Assembly (NCBI GenBank): GCA_034422075.1
Contig: DAOUJX010000058.1
Location: 38,189-102,188, forward strand
Direction: 5' to 3'
From: S34-282 sp034422075
GTDB lineage: Bacteria; Chloroflexota; Dehalococcoidia; Lucifugimonadales; Australimonadaceae
Length of the DNA stretch: 64,000 nt
The notes under the pieces: model-generated
What the model was told of the DNA's origin: nothing
The model's input: only the letters and a program-made list of their open reading frames with translations
Databases searched by the model: none
In this document: piece by piece, positions 19,075 through 27,309 of the stretch
How positions within the stretch are numbered: the stretch's first letter is position 1
Layout of the letters: each line of letters opens with the position of its first letter
Program-made: the position numbers and the translations under genes

Positions 19075-20529
19075 CTAGCCGATCGCCCCCTCGAGATTGA
19101 CGGCGAGCAGCCGGTCCGCCTCCACGGCGAACTCCATCGGCAGCCGCTTGAAGACGTCCTTGCAGAAGCCGTTGACGATGAGGTTCTGCGCGTCCTCATC
19201 GGAGAGGCCGCGCTGCCGACAATAGAAGACCTGGTCCTCGTTCACCTTGGAGGTCGATGCCTCGTGCCGAACGCTGGCCGAGTCGTTGCGTACCTCGACG
19301 TACGGCACGGTATGCGCCCCGCACCTGTCGCCGATGAGCAGCGAGTCGCACTGCGTGTAGTTCTGCGCGTTCGCGGCGCCGGGCAGGACCTGCACGAGCC
19401 CGCGGTAGGTGTTCTGGCCGTGCCCTGCCGCGATGCCCTTCGAGATGATGGTGCTGGAGGTGTTCTTGCCGAGGTGGATCATCTTGGTGCCAGTGTCGGC
19501 CTGCTGGTGCGCCTTGGTGAGCGCGACGGAGTAGAACTCGCCCACCGAGTCGTCGCCTTGAAGGATGACGCTCGGGTACTTCCATGTGATGGCGGAGCCC
19601 GTCTCGACCTGCGTCCAGGAGATCTTGGAGCCGGCCCCTCGGCACGCGCCCCGCTTGGTCACGAAGTTGAAGATGCCGCCGCGGCCGTCTTCGTCGCCCG
19701 GGTACCAGTTCTGCACCGTCGAGTACTTGATCTCGGCGCTGTCCATCGCCACGAGTTCGACGACGGCGGCGTGCAGCTGGTTCTCGTCGCGCATCGGCGC
19801 GCTACAGCCCTCGAGGTAGGAGACGTACGAGCTGTCTTCTGCGACGATGAGCGTGCGCTCGAACTGGCCCGTGCCCGCCATGTTGATGCGGAAGTAGGTC
19901 GACAGCTCCAGCGGGCAGCGCACCCCCTTCGGGATGTAGACAAACGAGCCGTCGGAGAACACGGCGGAGTTCAGCGCCGCGTAGAAGTTGTCGGAGTAGG
20001 GGACGACGGAGCCCAGGTACTTGCGCACCAGTTCGGGGTGTTCCTGTATCGCTTCGCTGAAGGAGCTGAAGATGACCCCGTGCTTGGACAGCGTCTCCTT
20101 GGCCGTCGTCGCGATGGACACGCTGTCGAACACGGCGTCGACCGCAACGCCCGCGAGCCGCTTCTGCTCCTCGATGGGGATGCCGAGCTTGGAGAAGGTG
20201 TCCAGCAACTCCTGGTCGACCTCGTCGAGGCTTGCCAGTTCCGCCTTGGCCTTGGGCGCCGACCAGTAGATGATGCTCTGGTAGTCGATGGGCGGGTAGG
20301 AAACCTTGGCCCACCCCGGCGTCCGCTCCTCCTTGACCAGCCGCATGAAATGGTGGAAGGCGCGCATCCGCCACTCCAGCATCCACTGCGGCTCCTCCTT
20401 CTTCTCCACGATCCAGCGAATCGTGTCCTCGGTCAGCCCCGGAGGCGCCGTCTCAGCCTCGACCTGCGTCGTCCAGCCGTACTGGTAGTCCTGCGATGCG
20501 ATTTCTCGGGCGGTCTTGTCGATGGTCAT
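19075..20529 (-). CDS. sufB: SufB scaffold subunit
   Basis: 484 residues from the ATG at 20529; the longer frame to 20559 runs through the operator. Blocks such as VPYSDNFYAALNSAVFSDGS, FVYIPKGVRCPLELSTYFR, EGCSAPMRDENQLHAAVVEL and HEASTSKVNEDQVFYCRQRG are diagnostic. SufB receives persulfide sulfur and builds the cluster with SufD and SufC. It is the first gene of the suf unit, with its own promoter and palindrome upstream. Confidence 0.96.
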   Translation of the reverse strand: MTIDKTAREIASQDYQYGWTTQVEAETAPPGLTEDTIRWIVEKKEEPQWMLEWRMRAFHHFMRLVKEERTPGWAKVSYPPIDYQSIIYWSAPKAKAELASLDEVDQELLDTFSKLGIPIEEQKRLAGVAVDAVFDSVSIATTAKETLSKHGVIFSSFSEAIQEHPELVRKYLGSVVPYSDNFYAALNSAVFSDGSFVYIPKGVRCPLELSTYFRINMAGTGQFERTLIVAEDSSYVSYLEGCSAPMRDENQLHAAVVELVAMDSAEIKYSTVQNWYPGDEDGRGGIFNFVTKRGACRGAGSKISWTQVETGSAITWKYPSVILQGDDSVGEFYSVALTKAHQQADTGTKMIHLGKNTSSTIISKGIAAGHGQNTYRGLVQVLPGAANAQNYTQCDSLLIGDRCGAHTVPYVEVRNDSASVRHEASTSKVNEDQVFYCRQRGLSDEDAQNLIVNGFCKDVFKRLPMEFAVEADRLLAVNLEGAIG

Positions 20530-20535
20530 GGAGCT

Positions 20536-20560
20536 ATTGTTGACCCTCCCAGTCAACAAT
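20536..20560 (-). promoter_or_regulatory. Palindromic operator candidate in the sufB leader
   Basis: Perfect inverted repeat ATTGTTGAC-N7-GTCAACAAT, ending seven bases before the sufB ATG and lying just after the predicted transcript start. Position and symmetry suit a dimeric repressor that senses Fe-S or iron status. It is not the IscR or Fur consensus I know, and no regulator gene is adjacent. Confidence 0.55.
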
Positions 20561-20569
20561 TGCGTAGAT

Positions 20570-20599
20570 AACGTAGCCCCAGCCCGCTGGTAGTGTCAA
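20570..20599 (-). promoter_or_regulatory. Promoter of the suf operon
   Basis: A perfect TTGACA -35 (minus strand, 20599-20594), 18 bases, then TACGTT as a weak -10 (20575-20570). Transcription would start just upstream of the palindrome. Confidence 0.5.
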
Positions 20600-20605
20600 G
20601 GACTC

Positions 20606-21562
20606 CTACCGCTCTCGGTTCGCCAGCCACGCCTCCATCGCCTGGCGCGAGGTGTAGCGGAACTCGTAGCCCAGCTCGCGCTGCAGCTTGTCGGTCGAGA
20701 CGACCCATGGCCACCGCACGTAGTCGAGGCCAGCCGACGGTGCGTCGCTCTGCAGGCGCAGCGTCCATGCAAGGTCGGTGAGGGAGGAGACGGCCCAGCC
20801 CGGCATGCGCACCATCCGCTTCCCCGCCATGCGCACCACCTCACCCCAGCGCAGCGTCCCCGGGCCGGCGACGTTGTAGACTCCCCCGTGCGGCACCGAC
20901 GCGAACCGCCAGAGCAGCTCGATGAGGTCGTCCTCGTGGACGAACTGGAGCGGAGGGTCGTCGCCGGCAGCGCCGACCAGCACCCGCCGTGACAGCGCCT
21001 GGTTGATGAAGTTGCGCGCCGACGGCCCCATGACGATGCAGCTGCGCAGAATGCCCACCGCGGCGTCGGGATGCTCCGTCGCGTAGTGCTCGAAGGCGCG
21101 CTCCGCCTCGCGCTTGTCCCACGCGTAGTGGAAAGCCGGCGAGGGGCGCGCGCGGTCGCCCTCCGTCAGCGCCTCGGGGTTGTCGCGCAGTGCGCCGTAG
21201 ACGGTGGACGACGATAGGTAGACCAGGCGCTTTACCCGTGCGGCGTCGGCGGCGTACAAGATATTGTCCGCTCCGCCGACGTTGGCGTTGTGGCTGAGCG
21301 CGCGGTTGCGCTGCTGCCGCAGGACGAACGCCAGATGCACCAGCGCCTCCACCCGCTCCTCGACGAAGATGCGCTCGAACGGGTCGGTGATGTTCTGCTG
21401 GAGGTAGAGGACGCGGTCAAGCTCGTAGGGAGGCGGTGCGATGTCCGTTGCGATGACGCGCTCGACGCCGGGCTCCGCGCACAGCCGTTCGACCACCTTT
21501 CGGCCGATGTATCCGGCTGCGCCGGTGACGGCGACGACTTTCGGCACGGCGGCGGCGTCCAT
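20606..21562 (-). CDS. NAD(P)-dependent epimerase/dehydratase (extended SDR)
   Basis: About 318 residues. The Rossmann motif is TGAAGYIGRKVV, and the catalytic Ser/Tyr/Lys are in YLSSSTVYG and FHYAWDKREAE (YxxxK). A C-terminal substrate half follows. It is a UDP-sugar epimerase-like reductase, with substrate not predictable. Start is either the ATG at 21562, which AGGAGG abuts too closely, or the GTG at 21547 with better spacing. It is read towards sufB and is divergent from the hydrolase at 21736. Confidence 0.82.
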   Translation of the reverse strand: MDAAAVPKVVAVTGAAGYIGRKVVERLCAEPGVERVIATDIAPPPYELDRVLYLQQNITDPFERIFVEERVEALVHLAFVLRQQRNRALSHNANVGGADNILYAADAARVKRLVYLSSSTVYGALRDNPEALTEGDRARPSPAFHYAWDKREAERAFEHYATEHPDAAVGILRSCIVMGPSARNFINQALSRRVLVGAAGDDPPLQFVHEDDLIELLWRFASVPHGGVYNVAGPGTLRWGEVVRMAGKRMVRMPGWAVSSLTDLAWTLRLQSDAPSAGLDYVRWPWVVSTDKLQRELGYEFRYTSRQAMEAWLANRER

Positions 21563-21735
21563 CCTCCTGAGCCTACACCCCCGCGCCCCACGCTCCAAGG
21601 CGCAGGGGGGCCGCCGCCGATATCTGCTTTCGGCATCGCAATTGGAGCGCCCATCCCCTGAGCCTGGCCCTGCGTTTGCCAACGGGCGGGGCGGCGTGTA
21701 CCTTCCGCATCACTGCATAGCCAAGGAGGAACGAG

Positions 21736-22716
21736 ATGGCGCTAACGGAAGAGGGTTTGGTTGCGGTGCCGGGACTGCTGAGCCGGTGGGTGCGCCTGGG
21801 CAACGGCGCGCTCGCCCACTACATGACGGCGGGCGAGAGCGGGCCGCCCGTGATCCTGCTGCACGGCGGCATCCAGGGCTCGTCGGGCGCCGCGGGCTGG
21901 CGGTTCATGGCCCCGTTCCTGGGGCAGAACGGCTTCCGCGTCTACGCGCCCGACCAGCCGGGATTCGGCCACTCCGACACCAACCCCGCATACCACCCGG
22001 TGTACGGCACGATCAGCCACTCCGACTTCGTCGACGACTTCGCAACGGCGGTCGGGCTTGACCGCTTCCACCTCGCCGGCAACTCGATGGGCGCGGACAA
22101 CACCATCCAGTACGTCATGGACCACCCCGAGCGCGTCATCAGCTACGTGCTCATCGCCACCATGAAGGTGGGCGACAACACTCCGGACGAGATCCAGGTG
22201 CCGCCCATACTGGAGAGCCGCGCGACCTTCGACGGCACTGCGAAGTCGATGGGCGAAATGATTACGCCCATCATGTACCGCCCCAGCGCGGTGCCGCAGG
22301 AGCTGCTGGAGATGCGCGCCGCCGCCGCCAACCGCCAGTCGGAGTCGTACGATGCGGGGAGGGAGGGGCGCCAGCGCATCTGGAGCGACCCCGTCCTGCG
22401 CGCCCGCGCCACCACCAAGGACCGCCTCTCCAACTCGGCGGTGCCGGGCATCTACCTCTACGGCAAGGACGACGTGCTCGCGCCGGTGGGGAACGGCTAC
22501 AACCAGGAGGACACGCTGCCCAACATCCAGTTCTTCTACCCGGAGGAGTGCGGACACCAGGGGCAGACCGATCAGCCCGACATGTTCAACCAGGTCTTCC
22601 TGGAGTTCTTCCGCGACGGCCAGGTAAGCCGGGCCACGGCCGATTGGGCGGGCGTCTCCAAGCGCAGGCCCGAGCTGGCGCAGTACGTGGAACAGGTGGG
22701 CGCGCCGGCCGGCTAG
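21736..22716 (+). CDS. Alpha/beta hydrolase, meta-cleavage-product hydrolase-like
   Basis: 326 residues, ATG preceded by AGGAGG. The oxyanion region is HGGIQGSSGAAGW, the nucleophile serine is in AGNSMGADNT, the acid is in LYGKDDVLAP, and the histidine is in ECGHQGQTDQP. This is the catalytic triad order of MhpC/BphD-type C-C bond hydrolases. Such an enzyme would act after an extradiol dioxygenase like that at 40614 and before a hydratase like that at 50061, but it lies far from both. Substrate uncertain. Confidence 0.8.
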   Translation: MALTEEGLVAVPGLLSRWVRLGNGALAHYMTAGESGPPVILLHGGIQGSSGAAGWRFMAPFLGQNGFRVYAPDQPGFGHSDTNPAYHPVYGTISHSDFVDDFATAVGLDRFHLAGNSMGADNTIQYVMDHPERVISYVLIATMKVGDNTPDEIQVPPILESRATFDGTAKSMGEMITPIMYRPSAVPQELLEMRAAAANRQSESYDAGREGRQRIWSDPVLRARATTKDRLSNSAVPGIYLYGKDDVLAPVGNGYNQEDTLPNIQFFYPEECGHQGQTDQPDMFNQVFLEFFRDGQVSRATADWAGVSKRRPELAQYVEQVGAPAG

Positions 22717-23079
22717 CTAGCCGACCACGTCCTGGAAGTCGAACCCCATCTCGCCGAGGCCTGCCACCTCGAAGCGCATCCCTATCCGGTGCGGGCCGGG
22801 CGCGATGGGGCTGCCCGTGTAGGCGATGGTCGTCGTCTTGTTCATGCCGAGCGTGAACGGCGTCTCCCCGTCCACGGCGTCAAAGGCGACGGCGTTGCCG
22901 TCCACCTCGAACGACGTCTTGGCCGACTCCAGCTCCTCGCCGTCGAGCGTCAGCGGGAAGACGCGGCTGGCATAGCCAGAGCCAAGGCGGTTGAGCAGCT
23001 GGAACTTGAAGCCATCGGGCGTCGCCCGCAGGCTCTCCTTCACGTAGAGGCGGCGGAGCAGGAACGCGGGCACCTTCAT
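22717..23079 (-). CDS. Conserved small protein of unknown function
   Basis: 120 residues, predicted beta-rich, soluble and without signal peptide. The opening MKVPAFLLRRLYVKESLR and the later LLNRLGSGYASRVFPLTLDG look like a conserved domain, but I cannot name a function. Its ATG overlaps the stop of the class II aldolase gene (ATGA), so the pair is translated together. It is convergent with the alpha/beta hydrolase gene, whose stop immediately precedes. Confidence 0.6.
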   Translation of the reverse strand: MKVPAFLLRRLYVKESLRATPDGFKFQLLNRLGSGYASRVFPLTLDGEELESAKTSFEVDGNAVAFDAVDGETPFTLGMNKTTTIAYTGSPIAPGPHRIGMRFEVAGLGEMGFDFQDVVG

Positions 23080-23765
23080 GCGTCACGCCTCATCCGGTAC
23101 AGCTCCATCTCCGCCTCGACGATGTCGGCGGGCAGCGGCTCGGCGTTGCCGAGCGAGCGCGCCAGCGCGAAGACCTGCGCCAGGTGCTCGCCCTGCCGCG
23201 CGACCGCCAGCGCCTCCTCGACGCTCCTGCCGACGCCGACGAATCCGTGGTTGCGCATCAGCACCGCCTTCCGCTCACCGAGCGCTGCGATGACGTTCTC
23301 GCCCAGCTCCTCCGTGCTCGGGAATGCGTAGTCGGCGACCGCGACGCCGTCGCCCAGCGCGACCACCATCTCGTCGATGAGCGGCGGTATGGCCATGCCC
23401 GCGACCGCCAGCGCGCTGGCGTAGGTCGAGTGCGTGTGGACGACGCCGCCGACGTCGGGGCGCGCGCGGTAGATGGCCGCGTGCATCAGCATCTCGGTCG
23501 AGGGGATTGCGTCGCCGTGCACCGGCTCGCCCTCGTGGTCGACGACGACGATGTCGTCGAGCGTCATCGTGGGGTAGGGGACGCCGGAGGCGGTGACGGC
23601 CAGCAAGTCGCCCGCCTCACCGACGCGCGCGCTCACATTGCCCGCCGTCTCGATGACCAACCCCTCGGCATGGATGGCCTTCGCGACGGCAAGCACCGCC
23701 TCACGCTCTGCGCGCCACTCCGTCCCGGACGGAGCGTCGGAGGCTGCTGCTCGATGCGTCGCCAT
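23076..23765 (-). CDS. Class II aldolase/adducin-family protein
   Basis: 229 residues from the ATG at 23765. Zinc ligands are expected in VVHTHSTYASALA and LMRNHGFVGVG, and the catalytic Glu lies in PSTEMLMHAAIYRA. This is the fuculose/ribulose-phosphate aldolase-epimerase fold, which cleaves or epimerises sugar phosphates. An FGGY kinase and a hydroxyacid dehydrogenase homologue lie upstream on the same strand, which suggests a short sugar or polyol route. The ATG lies six bases after a TATCCT box with no ribosome site, so a leaderless start is possible. Confidence 0.85.
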   Translation of the reverse strand: MATHRAAASDAPSGTEWRAEREAVLAVAKAIHAEGLVIETAGNVSARVGEAGDLLAVTASGVPYPTMTLDDIVVVDHEGEPVHGDAIPSTEMLMHAAIYRARPDVGGVVHTHSTYASALAVAGMAIPPLIDEMVVALGDGVAVADYAFPSTEELGENVIAALGERKAVLMRNHGFVGVGRSVEEALAVARQGEHLAQVFALARSLGNAEPLPADIVEAEMELYRMRRDA

Positions 23766-23771
23766 GGCGTG

Positions 23772-23801
23772 AGGATAGCAAGGGCGCATGGGCCGCGCCA
23801 A
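23772..23801 (-). promoter_or_regulatory. Promoter of the class II aldolase gene
   Basis: Minus strand TTGGCG, 18 bases, TATCCT. The 13-mer TTGCTATCCTCAC is identical to that at the speD promoter (6760-6772). Confidence 0.45.
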
Positions 23802-23815
23802 CGCGGCGCCGTGCG

Positions 23816-24775
23816 CTACGGTCGCAGCACGACCTTGCCGAAGTTCGCCCGGCTCTCCAAGTAGGCCTGCGCTTCCTCCGCCTGCGACAACGCAAAGACG
23901 CGGTCGACCAGCACCTGCAGCGTGCCGTCCGCGACGAGGTCCACGATTTGGGCGAGGTCCTCGGCCGCCTCCTCGCGGGTGCGCTCGTCGCTGAGGCGCC
24001 AGCCAGTGCGGACGTCCAATCCCATGTGCGCGGCGGCCTCGGCGTCGACCTCGGGTGCGTCGCCGCTGGCGCGTCCCACGGAGACGAGCCTGCCCCCGTT
24101 TGCCATCGTGCGCTGCGTGTCGGAGAAGACGTAGCCGCCGATCATGTCGAGGCCCACGTCCACGCCGCGCCCGCCGGTGGTGGCAAGCACGCGCTCCATG
24201 AAGTCGCCGTAGGTGAAGACGTGGTCAGCGCCCAAGGCCTCCGCCTGCTCCACCTTCTCCGGGGAGCCGACCGTCGTGATGACCGGCGCATGGCAGACGC
24301 GCTTCGCGATCTGCACCCCCGCCATCCCGACGCCGCTGCCTGCCGCATGCACCAGCGCAATCTCATCGGCTTGCAGGTTGGCGGTGTGGCGCAGCGCGAC
24401 CCATGCCGTCAGGAACGCCACCGGCAAGCTCGCGGCCTCCTCATAGGACAGCTGCCGCGGGAGGATGACACAGAGGTGCGCGGGGACCGCTGCGAGCTCG
24501 GCGTAGCCGCCCTCCAGCACGCGCGCGACGACGCGGTCGCCGACGCGCGGCATGCCGACGCCTGCGCCGACCTCTACCACCTCGCCAGCGATGTCCCAGC
24601 CAACGACGTACGGCCCTTCGTGGCCCTGCGGCGGGCCGGAAGCCGTCCGCGATAGGTCGCCGCGGTTGAGCGATGCCGCCTGCACACGGACGAGCACGTC
24701 GCGCACCCCGATGTGGGGGTCGGCGACCTCTTCGTAGGCCAGCGTGCCGCCAGGTTTGACTACTGCCGCCTTCAC
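23816..24775 (-). CDS. MDR-superfamily quinone oxidoreductase-like NADPH dehydrogenase
   Basis: 319 residues. The GTG start has AGGAGG five bases upstream. The GroES-like N-terminus (VVKPGGTLAYEEVADP...VQAASLNRGDLSR) lacks the structural zinc cysteines, and the Rossmann motif is HAAGSGVGMAGVQIAK. This is the zinc-free quinone reductase type, which reduces quinones or enones with NADPH. It lies 26 bases after the FGGY kinase gene. Confidence 0.85.
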   Translation of the reverse strand: MKAAVVKPGGTLAYEEVADPHIGVRDVLVRVQAASLNRGDLSRTASGPPQGHEGPYVVGWDIAGEVVEVGAGVGMPRVGDRVVARVLEGGYAELAAVPAHLCVILPRQLSYEEAASLPVAFLTAWVALRHTANLQADEIALVHAAGSGVGMAGVQIAKRVCHAPVITTVGSPEKVEQAEALGADHVFTYGDFMERVLATTGGRGVDVGLDMIGGYVFSDTQRTMANGGRLVSVGRASGDAPEVDAEAAAHMGLDVRTGWRLSDERTREEAAEDLAQIVDLVADGTLQVLVDRVFALSQAEEAQAYLESRANFGKVVLRP

Positions 24776-24801
24776 CGCATCCTCCTATGTCCCATTTTGC
24801 C

Positions 24802-26292
24802 CTACAACTCGTTCGTCAGCTCGTCCAGGCGCGCCTTGAGGCGCTGCCAGCGCGCGAACGCCTCTTCGTAGCCGATGACGCCGCGCACGTCCGGCTCGAT
24901 GGTCGTCGCGTGCCGCGCCGCGGAGCGGGCGAGGTCGTGCCAATCGCTGCGCGCGCCGCCCGCGACCATGGCCGCGCCGATCGCGCTTGTGTGCGGAAGG
25001 TGGCGGCGTACGGGCGCGTTCAGCACGTCTGCGAGCATCTGCGGGAACAGGTTGCTCGCAGCCATGCCCCCGCCGAGCGCAATCGACCTCGGCGCGCCGA
25101 TGCCCGCTACCTCCGTCGCGAGCGCCACGCACTCGCGTACGGCGAAGGCGATGTTCTCTAGCGTTGCGCGCGCAACGAACGCGGCGCGCACGGGGTTGTA
25201 GGTAATTGGCGCCGGTGCGAGCAGTCCGCCGAGGGACATGCCGGGGTTCGACAGGTCGAGTGCGCGCGGCCCCCAGAACGCGGTGATGAGGTTTGAGCCG
25301 GCGCGTGACTGGCTGACGAGCGCGTCGAGCTTGTCGCCGCCGGCGCGCGGGCCGAGCAGACGGCGCACCATCTCCAGCGTTCCGCCCGTATCGCCCGCGC
25401 TTGCCTCGACGTAGCCGCGCTCCGCGAAGATGTGCGGGCCCGTCCACGTGCGGCGCTTCGCGTCGAACGCTGGTGCGGCGGTGACCACCTGGGTCGGTGC
25501 GCTCCACCCGGCGACGATGCCGACGTCGCCCTCCGTGACTGCGCCCATGCCGACGAGCGCCGTGTGCGTGTCCGGCCCGGCTATTGCGACGGGAGTGCCC
25601 GGCACGAGCCCTGCATCGCCTGCGTCGGCGCGGACGGCACCGATGACCTCTCCCTCATCGGCGAGCGGAGGCAGCAGGCCGGGCGCGACCTCCAGCGCAT
25701 CGAGCAGACCGGTGTCGATGGAGCGCGTGTTGGCATCGAGCAGCCCGGCCTCCGACAGTTCGGTGGCTGTCGTTGCGAGCGCTCCCGTGAGCCGGTAGGC
25801 CGCCCACGATGCGAGGGTGACGACTGACGTGATCCGGCGCGCGATTCTTGGGTGGTGGCCGCGCCACCAGGCCAGCTTTGCCGGAATGAATAGCAGGGCA
25901 GGAGAGTGGCCAGTCTTTTGGTATAGATTAGCTCCCAGGCGCTCCTCGATAGACGCACCTTCAAAGACCGCGCGCAAGTCGGTGTTCGGCGCAAGGTAGA
26001 GCGCCTTTCCACCCCCGTCGATGAATGCGGTGCCGGCGCGCTGGGCCGTAATGCTCACCATGGAAACGGCGGCGGGCTCTACGTTTGCGCGGTTTAGCGC
26101 CTCTCGGACGGCTGATGCCAACCGCGCCCACAACTCATCCTCGACGAACCTCGTGCTGAGCGCGTCGGGGCTGCGGGGTGTGAATACCCGGTAGCGCCGC
26201 ACGGCGCCGTCGATCACCTCCCAGGGCCGCTCCAGCAGGTGAAGGGTGCAGCGCAGGCTCGTGCTGCCCAGGTCGATGGTGAGGACGTACAT
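24802..26292 (-). CDS. FGGY-family carbohydrate kinase (xylulokinase-like)
   Basis: 496 residues. The ATP-phosphate loop is TIDLGSTSLRCTL; VAIAGPDTHTALVGMG and GGGMAASNLFPQMLADVLN follow, the two-lobed FGGY arrangement. It phosphorylates a sugar or polyol, with substrate unknown. It starts one base after the stop of the hydroxyacid dehydrogenase homologue. No sugar transporter is adjacent. Confidence 0.87.
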   Translation of the reverse strand: MYVLTIDLGSTSLRCTLHLLERPWEVIDGAVRRYRVFTPRSPDALSTRFVEDELWARLASAVREALNRANVEPAAVSMVSITAQRAGTAFIDGGGKALYLAPNTDLRAVFEGASIEERLGANLYQKTGHSPALLFIPAKLAWWRGHHPRIARRITSVVTLASWAAYRLTGALATTATELSEAGLLDANTRSIDTGLLDALEVAPGLLPPLADEGEVIGAVRADAGDAGLVPGTPVAIAGPDTHTALVGMGAVTEGDVGIVAGWSAPTQVVTAAPAFDAKRRTWTGPHIFAERGYVEASAGDTGGTLEMVRRLLGPRAGGDKLDALVSQSRAGSNLITAFWGPRALDLSNPGMSLGGLLAPAPITYNPVRAAFVARATLENIAFAVRECVALATEVAGIGAPRSIALGGGMAASNLFPQMLADVLNAPVRRHLPHTSAIGAAMVAGGARSDWHDLARSAARHATTIEPDVRGVIGYEEAFARWQRLKARLDELTNEL

Positions 26293-26293
26293 C

Positions 26294-27307
26294 TCAGCGC
26301 CTGCGGCGAGCCCAGACGGCGGGGTTGGCTAGGTGCTTGGGCTTGGTGCCCGCGGTGTAGCGCTGCAGGTCATCGACCACTATCCGGGAGTGGCGCGCTA
26401 TCGTCTCGACCGTTGTACCGCCGATGTGCGGCGTGAGCAGCACACGACTGGGGAACTCCCGCGCGAGTGCGAGCATCGTCGAACCCGGTGGAACCGGGTG
26501 TGCCTCGTGGACGTCCATCGCCGCGCCGGCGATGGCTCCGCCACGGACTGCGCCGGCGAGCGCGCGCACGTCGACCACGTTGGGTGAGGTCACGTTGATG
26601 AGGTAGCCATGCGCTCCGAGCAGCGCTAGCTCCCTCTCGCCGAGCATCCCTGCCGTCTCGTCCGTATCCGGCACGTGCAGGCTGACGAAGTCGCTGCGCG
26701 TCAGCAGCTCATCGAGCGCGACCAGTTCGACGCCGCCCGCCCCGCGAGCGCCGGGTCGAACGTAGGGGTCGCTCGCGAGCACGCGCATCCCAGCGGCCCT
26801 GGCGGTCTTGGCCACCACCTTGCCGATCCCGCCCAGCCCGATGAGGCCGAGCGTCGCACCCGCAAGCTCGCGCCCTCGAAAGTGCGCGTACGGCTCGGCC
26901 GGATCGCGCCAGCGGCCAGAGACGACGTAATCGGCGGCCTGCGGAACCCCTCGCGCGAGTGACAGCATGAGCGCCAGCACGAGTTCTCCGACCGCCTGGG
27001 CGTTGCGTCCCGGCGTGTGGACGATGACGACCCCGTGCGCCGTCGCGGCGTCCACGTCGACCTGGTTCAGCGCCGCGCGGCATATGGCGGCGAAGCGCAG
27101 GTGCGGCGCGGCCTCGAAGAGCTCCTCGAATAGGAAATCGGCTTCGACCACCAGCGCTGCGTAGCCCTCGGCCTCGAGCCGCATGCCCAGCTCCTCAGGG
27201 TCGTGGAGCGTTTGCGTCTGTGTCCACGGCTCATACGCAACGGCTCCGAGTGCCTCCAAGGCCGCAAGGCCGTCTGCGGAGAATGGGGCGAGCACGAGCG
27301 TATTCAC
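26294..27307 (-). CDS. D-2-hydroxyacid dehydrogenase-family protein lacking the catalytic Arg
   Basis: 337 residues from the GTG at 27307, two bases after the hpnE stop. The NAD site is GLIGLGGIGKVVAKTAR, the His is in LTPHIGGTT, and the Glu is probably in AMDVHEAHP. The usual NTARGxxVD motif, which supplies the substrate-binding Arg, reads NVTSPNVVD, so the Arg is missing. The protein may reduce a different compound or be non-catalytic. It links the hopanoid genes to the sugar-kinase genes by position only. Confidence 0.82.
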   Translation of the reverse strand: MNTLVLAPFSADGLAALEALGAVAYEPWTQTQTLHDPEELGMRLEAEGYAALVVEADFLFEELFEAAPHLRFAAICRAALNQVDVDAATAHGVVIVHTPGRNAQAVGELVLALMLSLARGVPQAADYVVSGRWRDPAEPYAHFRGRELAGATLGLIGLGGIGKVVAKTARAAGMRVLASDPYVRPGARGAGGVELVALDELLTRSDFVSLHVPDTDETAGMLGERELALLGAHGYLINVTSPNVVDVRALAGAVRGGAIAGAAMDVHEAHPVPPGSTMLALAREFPSRVLLTPHIGGTTVETIARHSRIVVDDLQRYTAGTKPKHLANPAVWARRRR

Positions 27308-27309
27308 AC

